Shown here one piece after another: positions 17,216 to 25,244 of a DNA stretch of 64,000 bases; positions within the stretch are counted from its first letter, which is position 1, and every line of letters begins with the position of its first letter. A program made the position numbers and the translations under genes. Origin of the DNA: an uncultured Roseicyclus sp. (GTDB taxonomy: Bacteria > Pseudomonadota > Alphaproteobacteria > Rhodobacterales > Rhodobacteraceae); assembly GCA_947494975.1 (NCBI GenBank), contig CANLXA010000001.1, positions 310,001 through 374,000 on the forward strand, in the 5' to 3' direction. The notes below the pieces were generated by a model that saw nothing but the letters and a program-made list of their open reading frames with translations, was not told the origin of the DNA and did not search any database.

Positions 17216-17242
17216 CTGCCCCCCGCATCGGGCGGAGGGCAG
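17216..17242 (-). terminator. Intercistronic hairpin after the ABC binding-protein gene
   Basis: On the minus strand CTGCCCTCCGC pairs with GCGGGGGGCAG across a 5-nt loop (11 pairs, one G-U). No T-run follows, so it is more likely an mRNA stability or partial-termination element that lets the binding protein be made in excess over the membrane components, a common arrangement in ABC operons. Confidence 0.55.
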
Positions 17243-17256
17243 TGTGGCTCAGATCA

Positions 17257-18273
17257 TCAGCCTTCGCAGGCGATGATGTCTTCCATGGAATAGTCCGTCC
17301 AACCCGGCACGGTGACCGATACCGGCCATTCGGGATCAAGGTTGGGATTCTGGGCATTGGCGATCACTTCGCGGCCCTCTTCGGTCGTGTTTTCCCACAA
17401 GACCGGATCCACCAGCACGGTCGTATCCTCAGGCGCTTCACCGTTCAGGATGTCGACCGCCAGCGCGATACCCGCGCCTCCGACAGAGCCGGGATTGGTC
17501 ACCGCCGCACCGGACAGGCCCTCGACTGTTGAGAGATATTCGACAAATCCGGCATTATCGGCGCCCACGATCGGCACAAGCGGCGCGCCGGATTCGGTGA
17601 ATGCATCCACGATCACGTTGTCGATCCCGCTGGTCCAGACGCCATCAAACGGGATGCCCGTGGCCAGGAAATCAAACATCTGCTGCTTCCCCTGGTCCTG
17701 TTGCCAGCCGGTGAAGACTTCGTGAATGACGTTGATGTTCGGGTATTCCGCCAGTGCCCGCTGAAAGCCGTTGTCACGGTCGGTATCGGCCGACACGCCC
17801 GCAATGCCGCGCATGTAGACCACGTCCCCTTCGCCACCCAATTGCTCGAACAGCCAACGCGCGCCGAGATAGGCGTATTCCTCCTGGTTGTTTGACAGGA
17901 TATAGGCTCCCTCTGCCGTCACACCCGCATCCACGGCGACCACGACGATGCCCGCTGCAATCGCGGCATCGAGTGCCGAGTTCAGGGCGTCGGGGTTGGC
18001 AGGGTTCAGCACAATCGCATCCACCCCGGCCTCGATCAGGTTGTTGAGGTCCTCAAGCTGGCCGGCCGCGTCGGTGTTGCGGTGCGCCACGATCAGGCTG
18101 TCGACGTCGCCTTCAGCCGCCGCCTGGGCCCGCATCGCGCAGATCATCTGTTCACGCCAGCCATTGCCCTGCACCGTATTCGACACGCCGATCACATAGG
18201 CGTTGTGCCCGTCCGCATATGCCGCGGGCGCCAGCATCGCGAGCGCCGCAGCTGTGGTTAGAAGCTTCTTCAT
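17257..18273 (-). CDS. CUT2-type ABC transporter periplasmic sugar-binding protein
   Basis: 338 residues, starting with a cleavable signal peptide (MKKLLTTAAALAMLAPAAYA, likely cut before DGH). The mature part is a type I periplasmic-binding fold like RbsB/IbpA, with the LNPANPDAL and VAVDAGV segments characteristic of ribose/inositol binders. AGGGAGG precedes the ATG at good spacing. It is the fourth gene of the operon and supplies substrate to the ATPase and two permeases that follow. The ligand is probably a monosaccharide or cyclitol; exact identity unknown. It is the counterpart of MocB in rhizopine loci. Confidence 0.9.
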   Translation of the reverse strand: MKKLLTTAAALAMLAPAAYADGHNAYVIGVSNTVQGNGWREQMICAMRAQAAAEGDVDSLIVAHRNTDAAGQLEDLNNLIEAGVDAIVLNPANPDALNSALDAAIAAGIVVVAVDAGVTAEGAYILSNNQEEYAYLGARWLFEQLGGEGDVVYMRGIAGVSADTDRDNGFQRALAEYPNINVIHEVFTGWQQDQGKQQMFDFLATGIPFDGVWTSGIDNVIVDAFTESGAPLVPIVGADNAGFVEYLSTVEGLSGAAVTNPGSVGGAGIALAVDILNGEAPEDTTVLVDPVLWENTTEEGREVIANAQNPNLDPEWPVSVTVPGWTDYSMEDIIACEG

Positions 18274-18327
18274 GGGTAGTCCTCCCTTGGAGTTTTCATA
18301 AACGATAACAGGAGCTTGGCGCCCTCT

Positions 18328-19242
18328 TTACTTGATGTATGGTTGCAACACGTCCCTGGCGAGGCAGAAGCCCCGCTTCACCTTCTCGTCCGTGCCCTCA
18401 AAATCCCGATCCTCATGTTCGATAATCACCGGGCCATCATATCCAGCGCGATAAAGGCCGCCGAAGAAGTCGCCCCAATCCACATCGCCAAGGCCGCAAA
18501 GCCGGGGGATCTGCCAGCCCATCCCGGTCGACATCGTCCCGTTCTCGTAAAGGCCGTCCCGGTCGATCATGACGTCCTTGGCGTGGACATGGGCCATCTG
18601 GCCGCCGAATTCCTTGATGAACCGGGTTTGATCGATGAACTGCCAGATCAGGTGCGACGGGTCGAAATTCATGCCGACCGCGTCACCCCACTGCTCGAAG
18701 ATCCGCCGCCAAACCTTTGGCGAATAGGCGATATTGTGGCCGCCCGGCCATTCATCGTAGCTGAAGATCATGGGGCAGTTTTCAAAACACAGCCGCACGC
18801 CGGAGGCCTGGGCATGGGCCACGATGGGGTTGAAGATTTCAATCGCCCTGCCCCAGTTTTCATCGACAGTCAGGCGGCGATCTCCGCCGACAAAGGTGTT
18901 AACGACGCTGACTCCCATGACCCCCGCCGCCGTGATCACCTTCATCAAATGGCCGATCACGTCATCCCGATGCTCGGCATCGGCATGCAGGGGATTGGGA
19001 TAGTAGCCAAGGCCCGAAATACGGATACCGCGCTCGGCCAATCCGCCGACAATGTCCGCGCCTTCTGTCGCCGTCAGACCATCCACGTCGATGTGGGACG
19101 TGCCGGCATAGCGCCGTGCCTCACCGCCGGATGCCGGCCAACATGCTACTTCCATTGCCGAAAACCCGTTGGCACCGGCCCAATCCGCGACCTCCATCAG
19201 GCCGGTGTCCTCGAACGGTGCGGTCAATATCCCAAGCTGCAT
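18328..19242 (-). CDS. Sugar phosphate isomerase/epimerase-family TIM barrel protein
   Basis: 304 residues, xylose-isomerase-like TIM barrel (AP endonuclease family 2). Metal-ligand positions are visible: E in CFENCP, D and H in FDPSHL, H in HVHAKD and E in IEHED. Relatives include IolE/IolI, 3-keto-sugar beta-eliminases and tagatose/psicose epimerases. ATG at 19242 has GGGGGA upstream and lies one base after the previous stop; a TTG at 19254 is an inferior alternative. Sitting after a Gfo/Idh/MocA dehydrogenase, it may isomerise or eliminate from the keto-sugar formed. It parallels MocC of rhizopine clusters. Confidence 0.85.
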   Translation of the reverse strand: MQLGILTAPFEDTGLMEVADWAGANGFSAMEVACWPASGGEARRYAGTSHIDVDGLTATEGADIVGGLAERGIRISGLGYYPNPLHADAEHRDDVIGHLMKVITAAGVMGVSVVNTFVGGDRRLTVDENWGRAIEIFNPIVAHAQASGVRLCFENCPMIFSYDEWPGGHNIAYSPKVWRRIFEQWGDAVGMNFDPSHLIWQFIDQTRFIKEFGGQMAHVHAKDVMIDRDGLYENGTMSTGMGWQIPRLCGLGDVDWGDFFGGLYRAGYDGPVIIEHEDRDFEGTDEKVKRGFCLARDVLQPYIK

Positions 19243-19243
19243 C

Positions 19244-20404
19244 CTATCCCCCAACTTCGTCCAATCTGATCCAGCGCTCTTCCCGCGCCGACATCACCAC
19301 CGCATCGCAGAACCGCATCTCGTAATGACCGTCCTCAAACGTCGCCCAAGTGCTTTCCGGTTGGCGCGTGCCGGCTTCAACATCAGCGTATACCGCTCTG
19401 AAAAAGTTGAAGAAACTGTCCGCGAAACCTTCGACATGCCCGGGCGGCAGTGTCGCGGCAGCCGTGCCGCTGCCGTTCATCAAGGTGAAGTCGCGCATCA
19501 GCGTCTCGTTCGCCTTGTCGCGGTGGCCAACAAACAGATGATCCGGCGTTTCACTGTCCCAGGCCGCGCTGGCCCTGGACCCCGCCACATCCCATTGCAG
19601 GGCGTTCTTGCGGCCCATATTGATCTGGCTGGTGCTCATCACGCCCCGCGCGCCGCCCGGATATCGGATGACGATCATGGCGGCGTCATCGGTATCAATC
19701 TCGACGCGTTCAGTCGCGCCGGCGGCGCTTGAAAATGTCTCAACCGGTCCCACGGGCTTTTCGCGTTCCGGAACAAAGGTCGCCAGCTCGGCCATCACGG
19801 CCTCGGCCTTAAGCCCAGTCACAAAGCTGGTCAGGTCGACCCAATGGGTGCCGATATCGCCAACCGAACGCAGCGCGCCGCCAATCTCGGATTGCAAACG
19901 CCAGTTCCAATCGGTGGGCTTGGCCAACCAATCCTGATGGTAGTGACCTGTAACGAAATGGATATCCCCCAGTTCTCCGGCTTTCACCATGCCGTGGGCC
20001 TGCTGGTTCAGGGGGTAAAACCGGATGTTGTAGCAGACGGCGGCGACCTTACCCGATACATGGGCGATCTCCACCATTTCCGCGCTTTCCGCGCTGGTCA
20101 TCGCCAGCGGTTTTTCGCAGATCACGTGTTTGCCTGCCTGCAGGATTGCCTTCACTTGCCCGTAATGTGCGTGGTTGGGTGAGGTGACGTGGACGACGTC
20201 GACGCTGTCGTCAGACAGAAGATCATCCAGATCGGCATAGGCCTTGACCACACCCATCTCCGCCGCACGGGCGGCGCCACGTCCGGCAGACGAGCCCAAT
20301 ACGCCCCGCACCTGAACGCCCAACCGGCGGAGCGCCTGGGTGTGGACCGTTCCGATGAAGCCAGTGCCGATGACGGCGGCGCCGATGCGAGCAAAATCCG
20401 TCAT
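19244..20404 (-). CDS. Gfo/Idh/MocA-family oxidoreductase (operon member 2)
   Basis: 386 residues with an intact NAD(P)-binding motif (VIGTGFIG near residue 11), EKP motif (CEKPLAMTS) and a family-typical C-terminal domain containing GTHWVDL. This is the most canonical of the four paralogues in the operon and the likeliest first dehydrogenase acting on the imported sugar. The ATG lies 12 bp after the SDR stop. The isomerase follows one base later. Confidence 0.88.
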   Translation of the reverse strand: MTDFARIGAAVIGTGFIGTVHTQALRRLGVQVRGVLGSSAGRGAARAAEMGVVKAYADLDDLLSDDSVDVVHVTSPNHAHYGQVKAILQAGKHVICEKPLAMTSAESAEMVEIAHVSGKVAAVCYNIRFYPLNQQAHGMVKAGELGDIHFVTGHYHQDWLAKPTDWNWRLQSEIGGALRSVGDIGTHWVDLTSFVTGLKAEAVMAELATFVPEREKPVGPVETFSSAAGATERVEIDTDDAAMIVIRYPGGARGVMSTSQINMGRKNALQWDVAGSRASAAWDSETPDHLFVGHRDKANETLMRDFTLMNGSGTAAATLPPGHVEGFADSFFNFFRAVYADVEAGTRQPESTWATFEDGHYEMRFCDAVVMSAREERWIRLDEVGG

Positions 20405-20416
20405 GGGCCAATTCCT

Positions 20417-21139
20417 TCAAACAACGGAATATCCCCCATCAACCGGAATGGTAACGCCGGTCACGAAGCCTGCTGAATCGCTGGCCAAAAACATTGCCGT
20501 CCCCACGATATCCACAGGTTGTCCCCAACGCCGCATTGGTGTTCGCGCCTCGACACCTTTCACGAAATCCGGATCTTGGCGGGCGCGGGCGGATTGATCC
20601 GTCACAATGAACCCGGGCGCGATGGCATTGACGCGAATTCCATCACCCGCCCAGGCGATGGCAAGGGATTTGGTCATCTGCTCCACTCCCGCCTTGCTAG
20701 CCCCATAAGCCGGATTTCGGGGGCTCCCAAACCGCGCATACATGGACGCAACATTGATCACTGCGCCGTTCCGAAGTGCGCCGTGAAACGCCTCGGCACA
20801 GCGCAGGGAACCCACGAGGTTCACGTTCAACACGTGGGAGAAGAACTCAGGATCCATTTCCTCGCCGCGTCGGGTGATTGCAGCGCAATTCACAAGAACA
20901 TCAAGGCGTTGTGTCCCCTTGGCAAAGGCACGAACGGCTTCGGTGTCGGTCACATCAAGCTGCGCATAATCGAACCGCGTTACATCTTCGGCGGCAGGCT
21001 CGGCCTCGATTCCCGTGATCCGAACATGGGCGCCGGCATCCTGAAACGACCGCGCAATCGCCGCACCGATCCCGCCACGGCTGGCACCGACAACCAGAAC
21101 CTCCGCGCCGGTAAAGTCGTGATGCGTGGTCGCAATCAT
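20417..21139 (-). CDS. SDR-family oxidoreductase, first gene of the sugar operon
   Basis: 240-residue short-chain dehydrogenase/reductase with GASRGGIG cofactor motif (near residue 18), NVASMYA serine and YGASK catalytic tetrad, and the IPVDGGY ending typical of 3-ketoacyl reductase-like and polyol dehydrogenase members. ATG at 21139 is chosen because the fold begins with FTGAEVLVVGA; an in-frame ATG at 21199 would add 20 residues but sits inside the operator region. A strong Shine-Dalgarno lies not directly before it but before an 11-codon leader frame whose stop overlaps this start (21136-21171). The gene is divergent from its LacI regulator. Confidence 0.85.
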   Translation of the reverse strand: MIATTHHDFTGAEVLVVGASRGGIGAAIARSFQDAGAHVRITGIEAEPAAEDVTRFDYAQLDVTDTEAVRAFAKGTQRLDVLVNCAAITRRGEEMDPEFFSHVLNVNLVGSLRCAEAFHGALRNGAVINVASMYARFGSPRNPAYGASKAGVEQMTKSLAIAWAGDGIRVNAIAPGFIVTDQSARARQDPDFVKGVEARTPMRRWGQPVDIVGTAMFLASDSAGFVTGVTIPVDGGYSVV

Positions 21140-21171
21140 CCCACCGACACCTGAGTTTTGCGATGGCGCAT
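21136..21171 (-). CDS. Possible 11-residue leader peptide (MRHRKTQVSVG)
   Basis: A frame of 11 codons begins at ATG 21171, preceded at 8 bases by AGGAGG, the strongest ribosome-binding site in this intergenic region, and ends in TGA overlapping the SDR ATG (GGATGATT). It would give translational coupling into the operon. No similarity is claimed; the frame is so short that chance is possible, but the strong Shine-Dalgarno is hard to explain otherwise. Confidence 0.35.
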   Translation of the reverse strand: MRHRKTQVSVG

Positions 21172-21184
21172 TCCCGCCCCCTCC

Positions 21185-21198
21185 TGTAATCGATTTCA
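21185..21198. promoter_or_regulatory. LacI-type operator O1
   Basis: TGTAATCGATTTCA, a 14-bp near-palindrome centred on CG, as in LacI/PurR/CcpA-type operators. It is the exact reverse complement of O2 at 21228-21241 and lies in the divergent promoter region between the LacI gene and the ten-gene operon. Centre-to-centre distance to O2 is 43 bp, about four helical turns, which suits binding on the same DNA face. Confidence 0.75.
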
Positions 21199-21227
21199 TA
21201 CTTCGGCAAATTGTTATTTGCGCATTC

Positions 21228-21241
21228 TGAAATCGATTACA
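21228..21241. promoter_or_regulatory. LacI-type operator O2
   Basis: TGAAATCGATTACA, exact inverted copy of O1. It lies about 60 bp before the regulator start and so may mediate autoregulation as well as repression of the divergent operon. Confidence 0.75.
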
Positions 21242-21301
21242 TACTCCAACCATGAAGAGATTCGAGTCAACCCGCGATTTGACGAAACAGTCAGAGGTTC
21301 C

Positions 21302-22333
21302 GTGACCCCGAAAGCAGCAACCATCCAGGACGTGGCCCAAGCCGCGAAGGTATCGACCGCGACGGTCAGTCGGGCGTTGTCGAACCCCGATCTGTTGTCC
21401 GAGCGGACCCGTGCGCAGGTGATGGAGGCGATCAGGACCACAGGATACCGGGTTAACCTGGCGGCGCGAAATCTGCGCATGCAGCGCGCGGGTGCGGTTC
21501 TGGTATTGGTTCCGAACCTTGGCAAACCGTTCTATTCCACGATCCTGAGGGGTATTTCGGACGGGTTCGCGCGCACCGACTACGCCGTTCTGATCTCGGA
21601 CACGGAAAACCGTCCGCTCGCCGATGGCGAGTTGGTGGGCAACTTTCTGGATGGGCGCATCGACGGCATCGTCTCGCTTGACGGCGGGATCAGCCCTGCT
21701 GCCCTGGACCAATGCCGGGATCACAACGTCGATGGCCGCATCGTGTTTGCCTGCGAATGGGTGGATGGTTACGCGTTCCCTTCGATCCAGTCCGACAATG
21801 CCGAAGGCGCGCGGCTGGCGATCCGGCACCTCTACGATCTGGGCCATCGCAAGATTGCCCATGTCACGGGGCCCCGCGGCAATGTGCTGACTGCAATCCG
21901 CCGCCGCGGCATGTTGGAGGAGCGGAGCCGTCTTCACCTGCCTGCCCGGGAGGATTGGATCATTCGCGGCGACTTCTCGTTGAAATCCGGGCATGACGCC
22001 GCCGTTTCGATCCTGGCGATGGATCCGGACGATCGTCCGACAGCCGTATTCTGCGCCGCCGACATGGTCGCGTTTGGCCTGATCGCGGGGCTGAATGCCG
22101 GCGGCCTTGAGGTGCCTGGCGATATCTCCGTCGTCGGATTTGACGATATCGACATGGCCGAAAGCTATGTGCCCGCGCTGACGACAATTCGCCAGGATCG
22201 AATGCGGCTGGGGCAGACCGCGGCCGCACGCCTTCTGGAGCGTCTCGGCTCCGGCCCTGTGCCCGACCCACAGGAGGAACTGTTGCCGGTGGAACTTATC
22301 GTTCGGGACAGCACGGCGCGGATCGCCAGCTGA
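21302..22333 (+). CDS. LacI-family transcriptional regulator of the ten-gene sugar operon
   Basis: 343 residues. The N-terminal helix-turn-helix (TIQDVAQAAKVSTATVSRAL) and hinge helix region (NLAARNLRMQRAG) are clear, followed by a type I periplasmic-binding-like effector domain ending with the usual RDST segment. GTG at 21302 is chosen: AGAGG lies 4 bases upstream and the length fits the family; no other ATG/GTG start is available closer in frame. A 17-codon frame from ATG 21252 ends in TGA overlapping this GTG, so coupling is conceivable. It likely binds O1/O2 and responds to the imported sugar or an intermediate. Confidence 0.88.
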   Translation: MTPKAATIQDVAQAAKVSTATVSRALSNPDLLSERTRAQVMEAIRTTGYRVNLAARNLRMQRAGAVLVLVPNLGKPFYSTILRGISDGFARTDYAVLISDTENRPLADGELVGNFLDGRIDGIVSLDGGISPAALDQCRDHNVDGRIVFACEWVDGYAFPSIQSDNAEGARLAIRHLYDLGHRKIAHVTGPRGNVLTAIRRRGMLEERSRLHLPAREDWIIRGDFSLKSGHDAAVSILAMDPDDRPTAVFCAADMVAFGLIAGLNAGGLEVPGDISVVGFDDIDMAESYVPALTTIRQDRMRLGQTAAARLLERLGSGPVPDPQEELLPVELIVRDSTARIAS

Positions 22334-22338
22334 CCTGG

Positions 22339-23064
22339 TCATGGTGCCGCTCCTGCGATCCACTGTTCCAGATCAAGCGCCGCACCGGTGAGCGGGGCGG
22401 AGGCATCGGAGAGCATCCACGTAACCTGCGCCGCACAATCCCCGGCGGTGATGAATTGCCCCAGGGGCTGCGCCGCCGCCCGCGCATCCATCCAACCGGC
22501 TCCATGGGTCGCGTCTTGCATGGCGCGCTCGGTCTCCGTCGCCACCCAGCCAAGGTTAATGCCGTTAACCCTTATCCGATCCGCCATATGGGCCTGTGCC
22601 GCGTTTTTCGTCAGCGTCTGGAGCCCGCCCTTGGTGGCGGCATAAATCGCAAGCTCGGGAACACCACAATGGGCGTTCATCGACTGGATGTTGACGATGG
22701 ACCCGGACGCCCCACGCCCCCTCAGGTGCCGGATGACCTCTGACATCAGAAAGAACGGCGCGCGCAGGTTCACCGCGATCAGGTGGTCGAACCGCTCGAC
22801 ATCCGCATCGGTGAAAGAGGCGCGGGTGGTGATCCCGGCCGCATTGACCAACCCATCGACCCGGCCCGCCCGCTCAAGGACCTGCGCCATGATTGCGGCC
22901 GGTGCCTCGGGCGCAGCAAGATCCGCCTGAATGCCATTGGCCATCACGTCACGATCGACACCCAATACCTCGGCCCCGGCTTTCGTACAGGCGGCGGCAA
23001 TCGCGGCCCCGATGCCCCTTGCGGCACCGGTGACCAGCAGCACCTTGCCCGTCAGGTCGCTCAT
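22339..23064 (-). CDS. SDR-family oxidoreductase of the demethylase-like module
   Basis: 241-residue short-chain dehydrogenase with TGAARGIG motif near residue 13, NAAG-type motif, NIQSMNA serine and YAATK. The ending lacks the usual DGG but reads ALDLEQWIAG. It is the last gene of a four-gene minus-strand operon, overlapping the PanB-like gene by 4 bp, and is convergent with LacI (5 bp between stops). It could oxidise the product of the oxygenase step or reduce a keto intermediate. Confidence 0.85.
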   Translation of the reverse strand: MSDLTGKVLLVTGAARGIGAAIAAACTKAGAEVLGVDRDVMANGIQADLAAPEAPAAIMAQVLERAGRVDGLVNAAGITTRASFTDADVERFDHLIAVNLRAPFFLMSEVIRHLRGRGASGSIVNIQSMNAHCGVPELAIYAATKGGLQTLTKNAAQAHMADRIRVNGINLGWVATETERAMQDATHGAGWMDARAAAQPLGQFITAGDCAAQVTWMLSDASAPLTGAALDLEQWIAGAAP

Positions 23065-23852
23065 CCGCCGATCCCGTCCAGAAACGCGTCGAAGGCTCCG
23101 TCATGCATGGCGACCACATGGCCCTTTGCCGGAAACGCCCCGCTTTGAACATCGGCGGCAAACTCGCGGAAGGCCGCCACACGCTCGTCCTGCAACCGGG
23201 CATATTCAGACGCGAAGTCGCGATAGGCCTTGGCGTGCCGCGGCGCGCGGGTTTTGCCTTCGCCCAGGATATCCTCGGCGAACACGTATTGCGCGTCGCA
23301 TCCCGCACCGGATCCCATCGACCACAGCAAGATGTCCAGCCGCGCGGAAATGGCGGCGGCGACTTCTGCGGGCACGACTTCGATCTCGACGGCAATCGCC
23401 CCCGCCTCCTGATAGCGGCGACAGGCTTCGAAAATCTCAATCGCACCGGCGGCATCGCGGCCCTGCGCGCGGTAGCCCATCCACCTGTCCCGCGCGGGAA
23501 TGATACCCACATGGCCCACAATCGGGATATGCTCGGGCGCAAGGTATTCGACCGTCTGAAACGAGCCCGAGCAGTAGAACGCGTCTGCCCCGGCCTCGGC
23601 CATCGGGCCGCACCAGCGCAGATAATCCTCGGCGGTGCCTGCGCTCAGATGCGTCTGGCCCGTCATCGAAAACACGCCCGGCGCCACATCGCGATAACGC
23701 GGATCGGCCACCAGGTCCGGCGGAACCGACGCGATATCGATGCCGGCGGTCTCCGCAGCCGCCGCCTCATCCATGGTGAAATACCGCAGCATCGTCATCT
23801 GGCGCTGCCCCTTGGCCGCGCGCAGATCGGCGATGGTGGGCCTTTGCCTCAC
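23061..23852 (-). CDS. Divergent ketopantoate hydroxymethyltransferase (PanB)-like protein
   Basis: 263 residues, the usual PanB length, with PanB-type opening (RPTIADLRAAKGQRQ) and the conserved GHVGIIP loop at about 113-119 (GHLGLTP in E. coli PanB) and VEIEVVP, matching the catalytic glutamate segment. But the metal-binding aspartate motif VGDSLG of PanB reads SVPPDL here, the lysine segment VKIEGG reads FYCSGS, and IGIGAG reads WSMGSGAGC. True pantothenate synthesis is therefore unlikely. GTG at 23852 overlaps the Rieske gene stop (GTGA). PanB moves a hydroxymethyl group from methylenetetrahydrofolate to a 2-oxo acid; a role in handling the one-carbon unit released by the neighbouring oxygenase, or a retro-aldol step, is a hypothesis only. 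Confidence 0.7.
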   Translation of the reverse strand: MRQRPTIADLRAAKGQRQMTMLRYFTMDEAAAAETAGIDIASVPPDLVADPRYRDVAPGVFSMTGQTHLSAGTAEDYLRWCGPMAEAGADAFYCSGSFQTVEYLAPEHIPIVGHVGIIPARDRWMGYRAQGRDAAGAIEIFEACRRYQEAGAIAVEIEVVPAEVAAAISARLDILLWSMGSGAGCDAQYVFAEDILGEGKTRAPRHAKAYRDFASEYARLQDERVAAFREFAADVQSGAFPAKGHVVAMHDGAFDAFLDGIGG

Positions 23853-24160
23853 ACCTGCACCTGGATGCGGCCCTCGGCGATCCGGGCCGGATAGGTCGTC
23901 AGCGCCACGCAGGCGGGCGTCCGCAGGGCCGCCCCGGTCTTGTAATTGAACCGGCCGTTGTGTTTCGGGCATTCGATTTCGTCGTCAAGCACCAGGCCAT
24001 CGGCCAGATGCACCTGTTCGTGCGTACACAAACCGTCGGTGCAAAACGGGGTGCCATCCTCGTCGCGATAGACGGCAAAGGTGCGGCCGACATGATCGAA
24101 ACGGATCACGTCTTCCTCCTCGATCTCCCCTATGGCGCAAACATCGACCCACTCGCTCAT
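23849..24160 (-). CDS. Rieske [2Fe-2S] ferredoxin, MocE-like
   Basis: 103-residue soluble Rieske-type ferredoxin with C45-x-H47 and C64-x2-H67 as cluster ligands. It is of the type that feeds electrons to membrane desaturase-like oxygenases; in rhizopine catabolism MocE works with MocD. The gene begins at ATG 24160, one base after the desaturase stop, so the two are surely co-translated. No ferredoxin reductase (MocF counterpart) is encoded within the window, so it must borrow one. Confidence 0.85.
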   Translation of the reverse strand: MSEWVDVCAIGEIEEEDVIRFDHVGRTFAVYRDEDGTPFCTDGLCTHEQVHLADGLVLDDEIECPKHNGRFNYKTGAALRTPACVALTTYPARIAEGRIQVQV

Positions 24161-24161
24161 G

Positions 24162-25244
24162 TCAACTCGCCTCCGGCAATGAGGTTTCGGTGTGGAAAGC
24201 CTCCACATAGGGTTTGGCGCCGGGCGGAAGGGCGCGGCGCGCAAAGTATCCGGGCTCCGTCCGCTGGCGCAGCACCGCTGCGATCATCTCGGCATAGGCA
24301 TGCGGGATCGACGGGTTCGCAGGCGGCAGGTCGTCCTTGATCAACTCATGCAGCGCAGGCAACGCGTGGTACGGCACCATCGGAAACATATGGTGTTCGA
24401 CGTGGTAGTTCATGTTCCAGTAGAGCCAGCGGCTGACCGGGTTCATGTAGACGGTCCGGCTGTTGAGCCGATGATCGAGCACGTCTTCGGCCAGCCCGCC
24501 ATGCTGCAAAAGCCCCACCAGAACCATGTGCCATGTGCCATAGATCCGTGGCCCGCCGATCAGCATCAGCGGCAGGATAGACCATGTCAGCAGCGCCAGA
24601 AGCAGGGCCACAAGGTGCAACCCAACGAAAAGCCGTGCCCAGAACATCACCTTGGGCACCTCGCTTTCCGGGATGTAGTCGGCCTCCTCCGCGTTCGGGC
24701 CGCTGATGGCCTGCCGCACCAACACGCCGAAATGCACGAAGGCATCCGGTATCCCGACAAAGGCCAGCGCTTTGCGAGCAATGTCGGGGGGCCGCATGAC
24801 GGTGATCTCGGGATCTCGTCCGACGATGATTGTATCGGTGTGGTGGCGGGCATGGCTCCAGCGCCAGGCAACCGGATTGCGCAGCACCATGAAGCTGGCA
24901 AGGGCATAGACCCAATCGTTTTTCGACTGTGTCTTGAAGGCCGTTCCGTGCCCGCATTCGTGCCACCGGCTGTCACAGGCCGAGCCGTAGAGCACGCCGT
25001 AGACCAGAAAAAACGGCACCGCCCACCATGTGCCCCAGGTGGCAATCCCGCCAATGCCTGTCAGCAGCAACAGGCCCAACCACAGGATCGTGTCACGGGT
25101 TGCCGGCCCGTCATTGCGGCGCATCAGGCCCTTCATGACCTTGCGCGGGACATCCGTGTGATACCATTCGGCAGAGGCCAGCCCGATGGCAATCGCGCGG
25201 TCCCGCTCCGGGCCGATCAGGGAATAATCCCGTGCTGGTGTCAT
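24162..25244 (-). CDS. Membrane fatty-acid desaturase-like di-iron oxygenase, MocD-like
   Basis: 360-residue integral membrane protein with the three histidine boxes of the desaturase/hydroxylase superfamily: HECGH at 95-99, HARHH at 131-135 and HVEHH at 281-285. Hydrophobic stretches around 52-90 and 205-230 provide membrane helices. The pairing with a Rieske ferredoxin, rather than acyl-lipid genes, matches MocD, an oxygenase needed for O-demethylation of the rhizopine 3-O-methyl-scyllo-inosamine. It is the first gene of the operon and divergent from the LacI gene at 25489. A plain lipid or carotenoid desaturase is the main alternative. Confidence 0.8.
   Translation of the reverse strand: MTPARDYSLIGPERDRAIAIGLASAEWYHTDVPRKVMKGLMRRNDGPATRDTILWLGLLLLTGIGGIATWGTWWAVPFFLVYGVLYGSACDSRWHECGHGTAFKTQSKNDWVYALASFMVLRNPVAWRWSHARHHTDTIIVGRDPEITVMRPPDIARKALAFVGIPDAFVHFGVLVRQAISGPNAEEADYIPESEVPKVMFWARLFVGLHLVALLLALLTWSILPLMLIGGPRIYGTWHMVLVGLLQHGGLAEDVLDHRLNSRTVYMNPVSRWLYWNMNYHVEHHMFPMVPYHALPALHELIKDDLPPANPSIPHAYAEMIAAVLRQRTEPGYFARRALPPGAKPYVEAFHTETSLPEAS

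Noticed and set aside
20417-22363. A 648-codon frame extending the SDR through the LacI gene
   Set aside because: The extension is antisense to a clear LacI gene; the SDR fold starts near 21139.
23061-23852. Genuine panB for pantothenate synthesis
   Set aside because: The metal-ligand and substrate-binding motifs of PanB are replaced, and panC is not adjacent; called PanB-like only.
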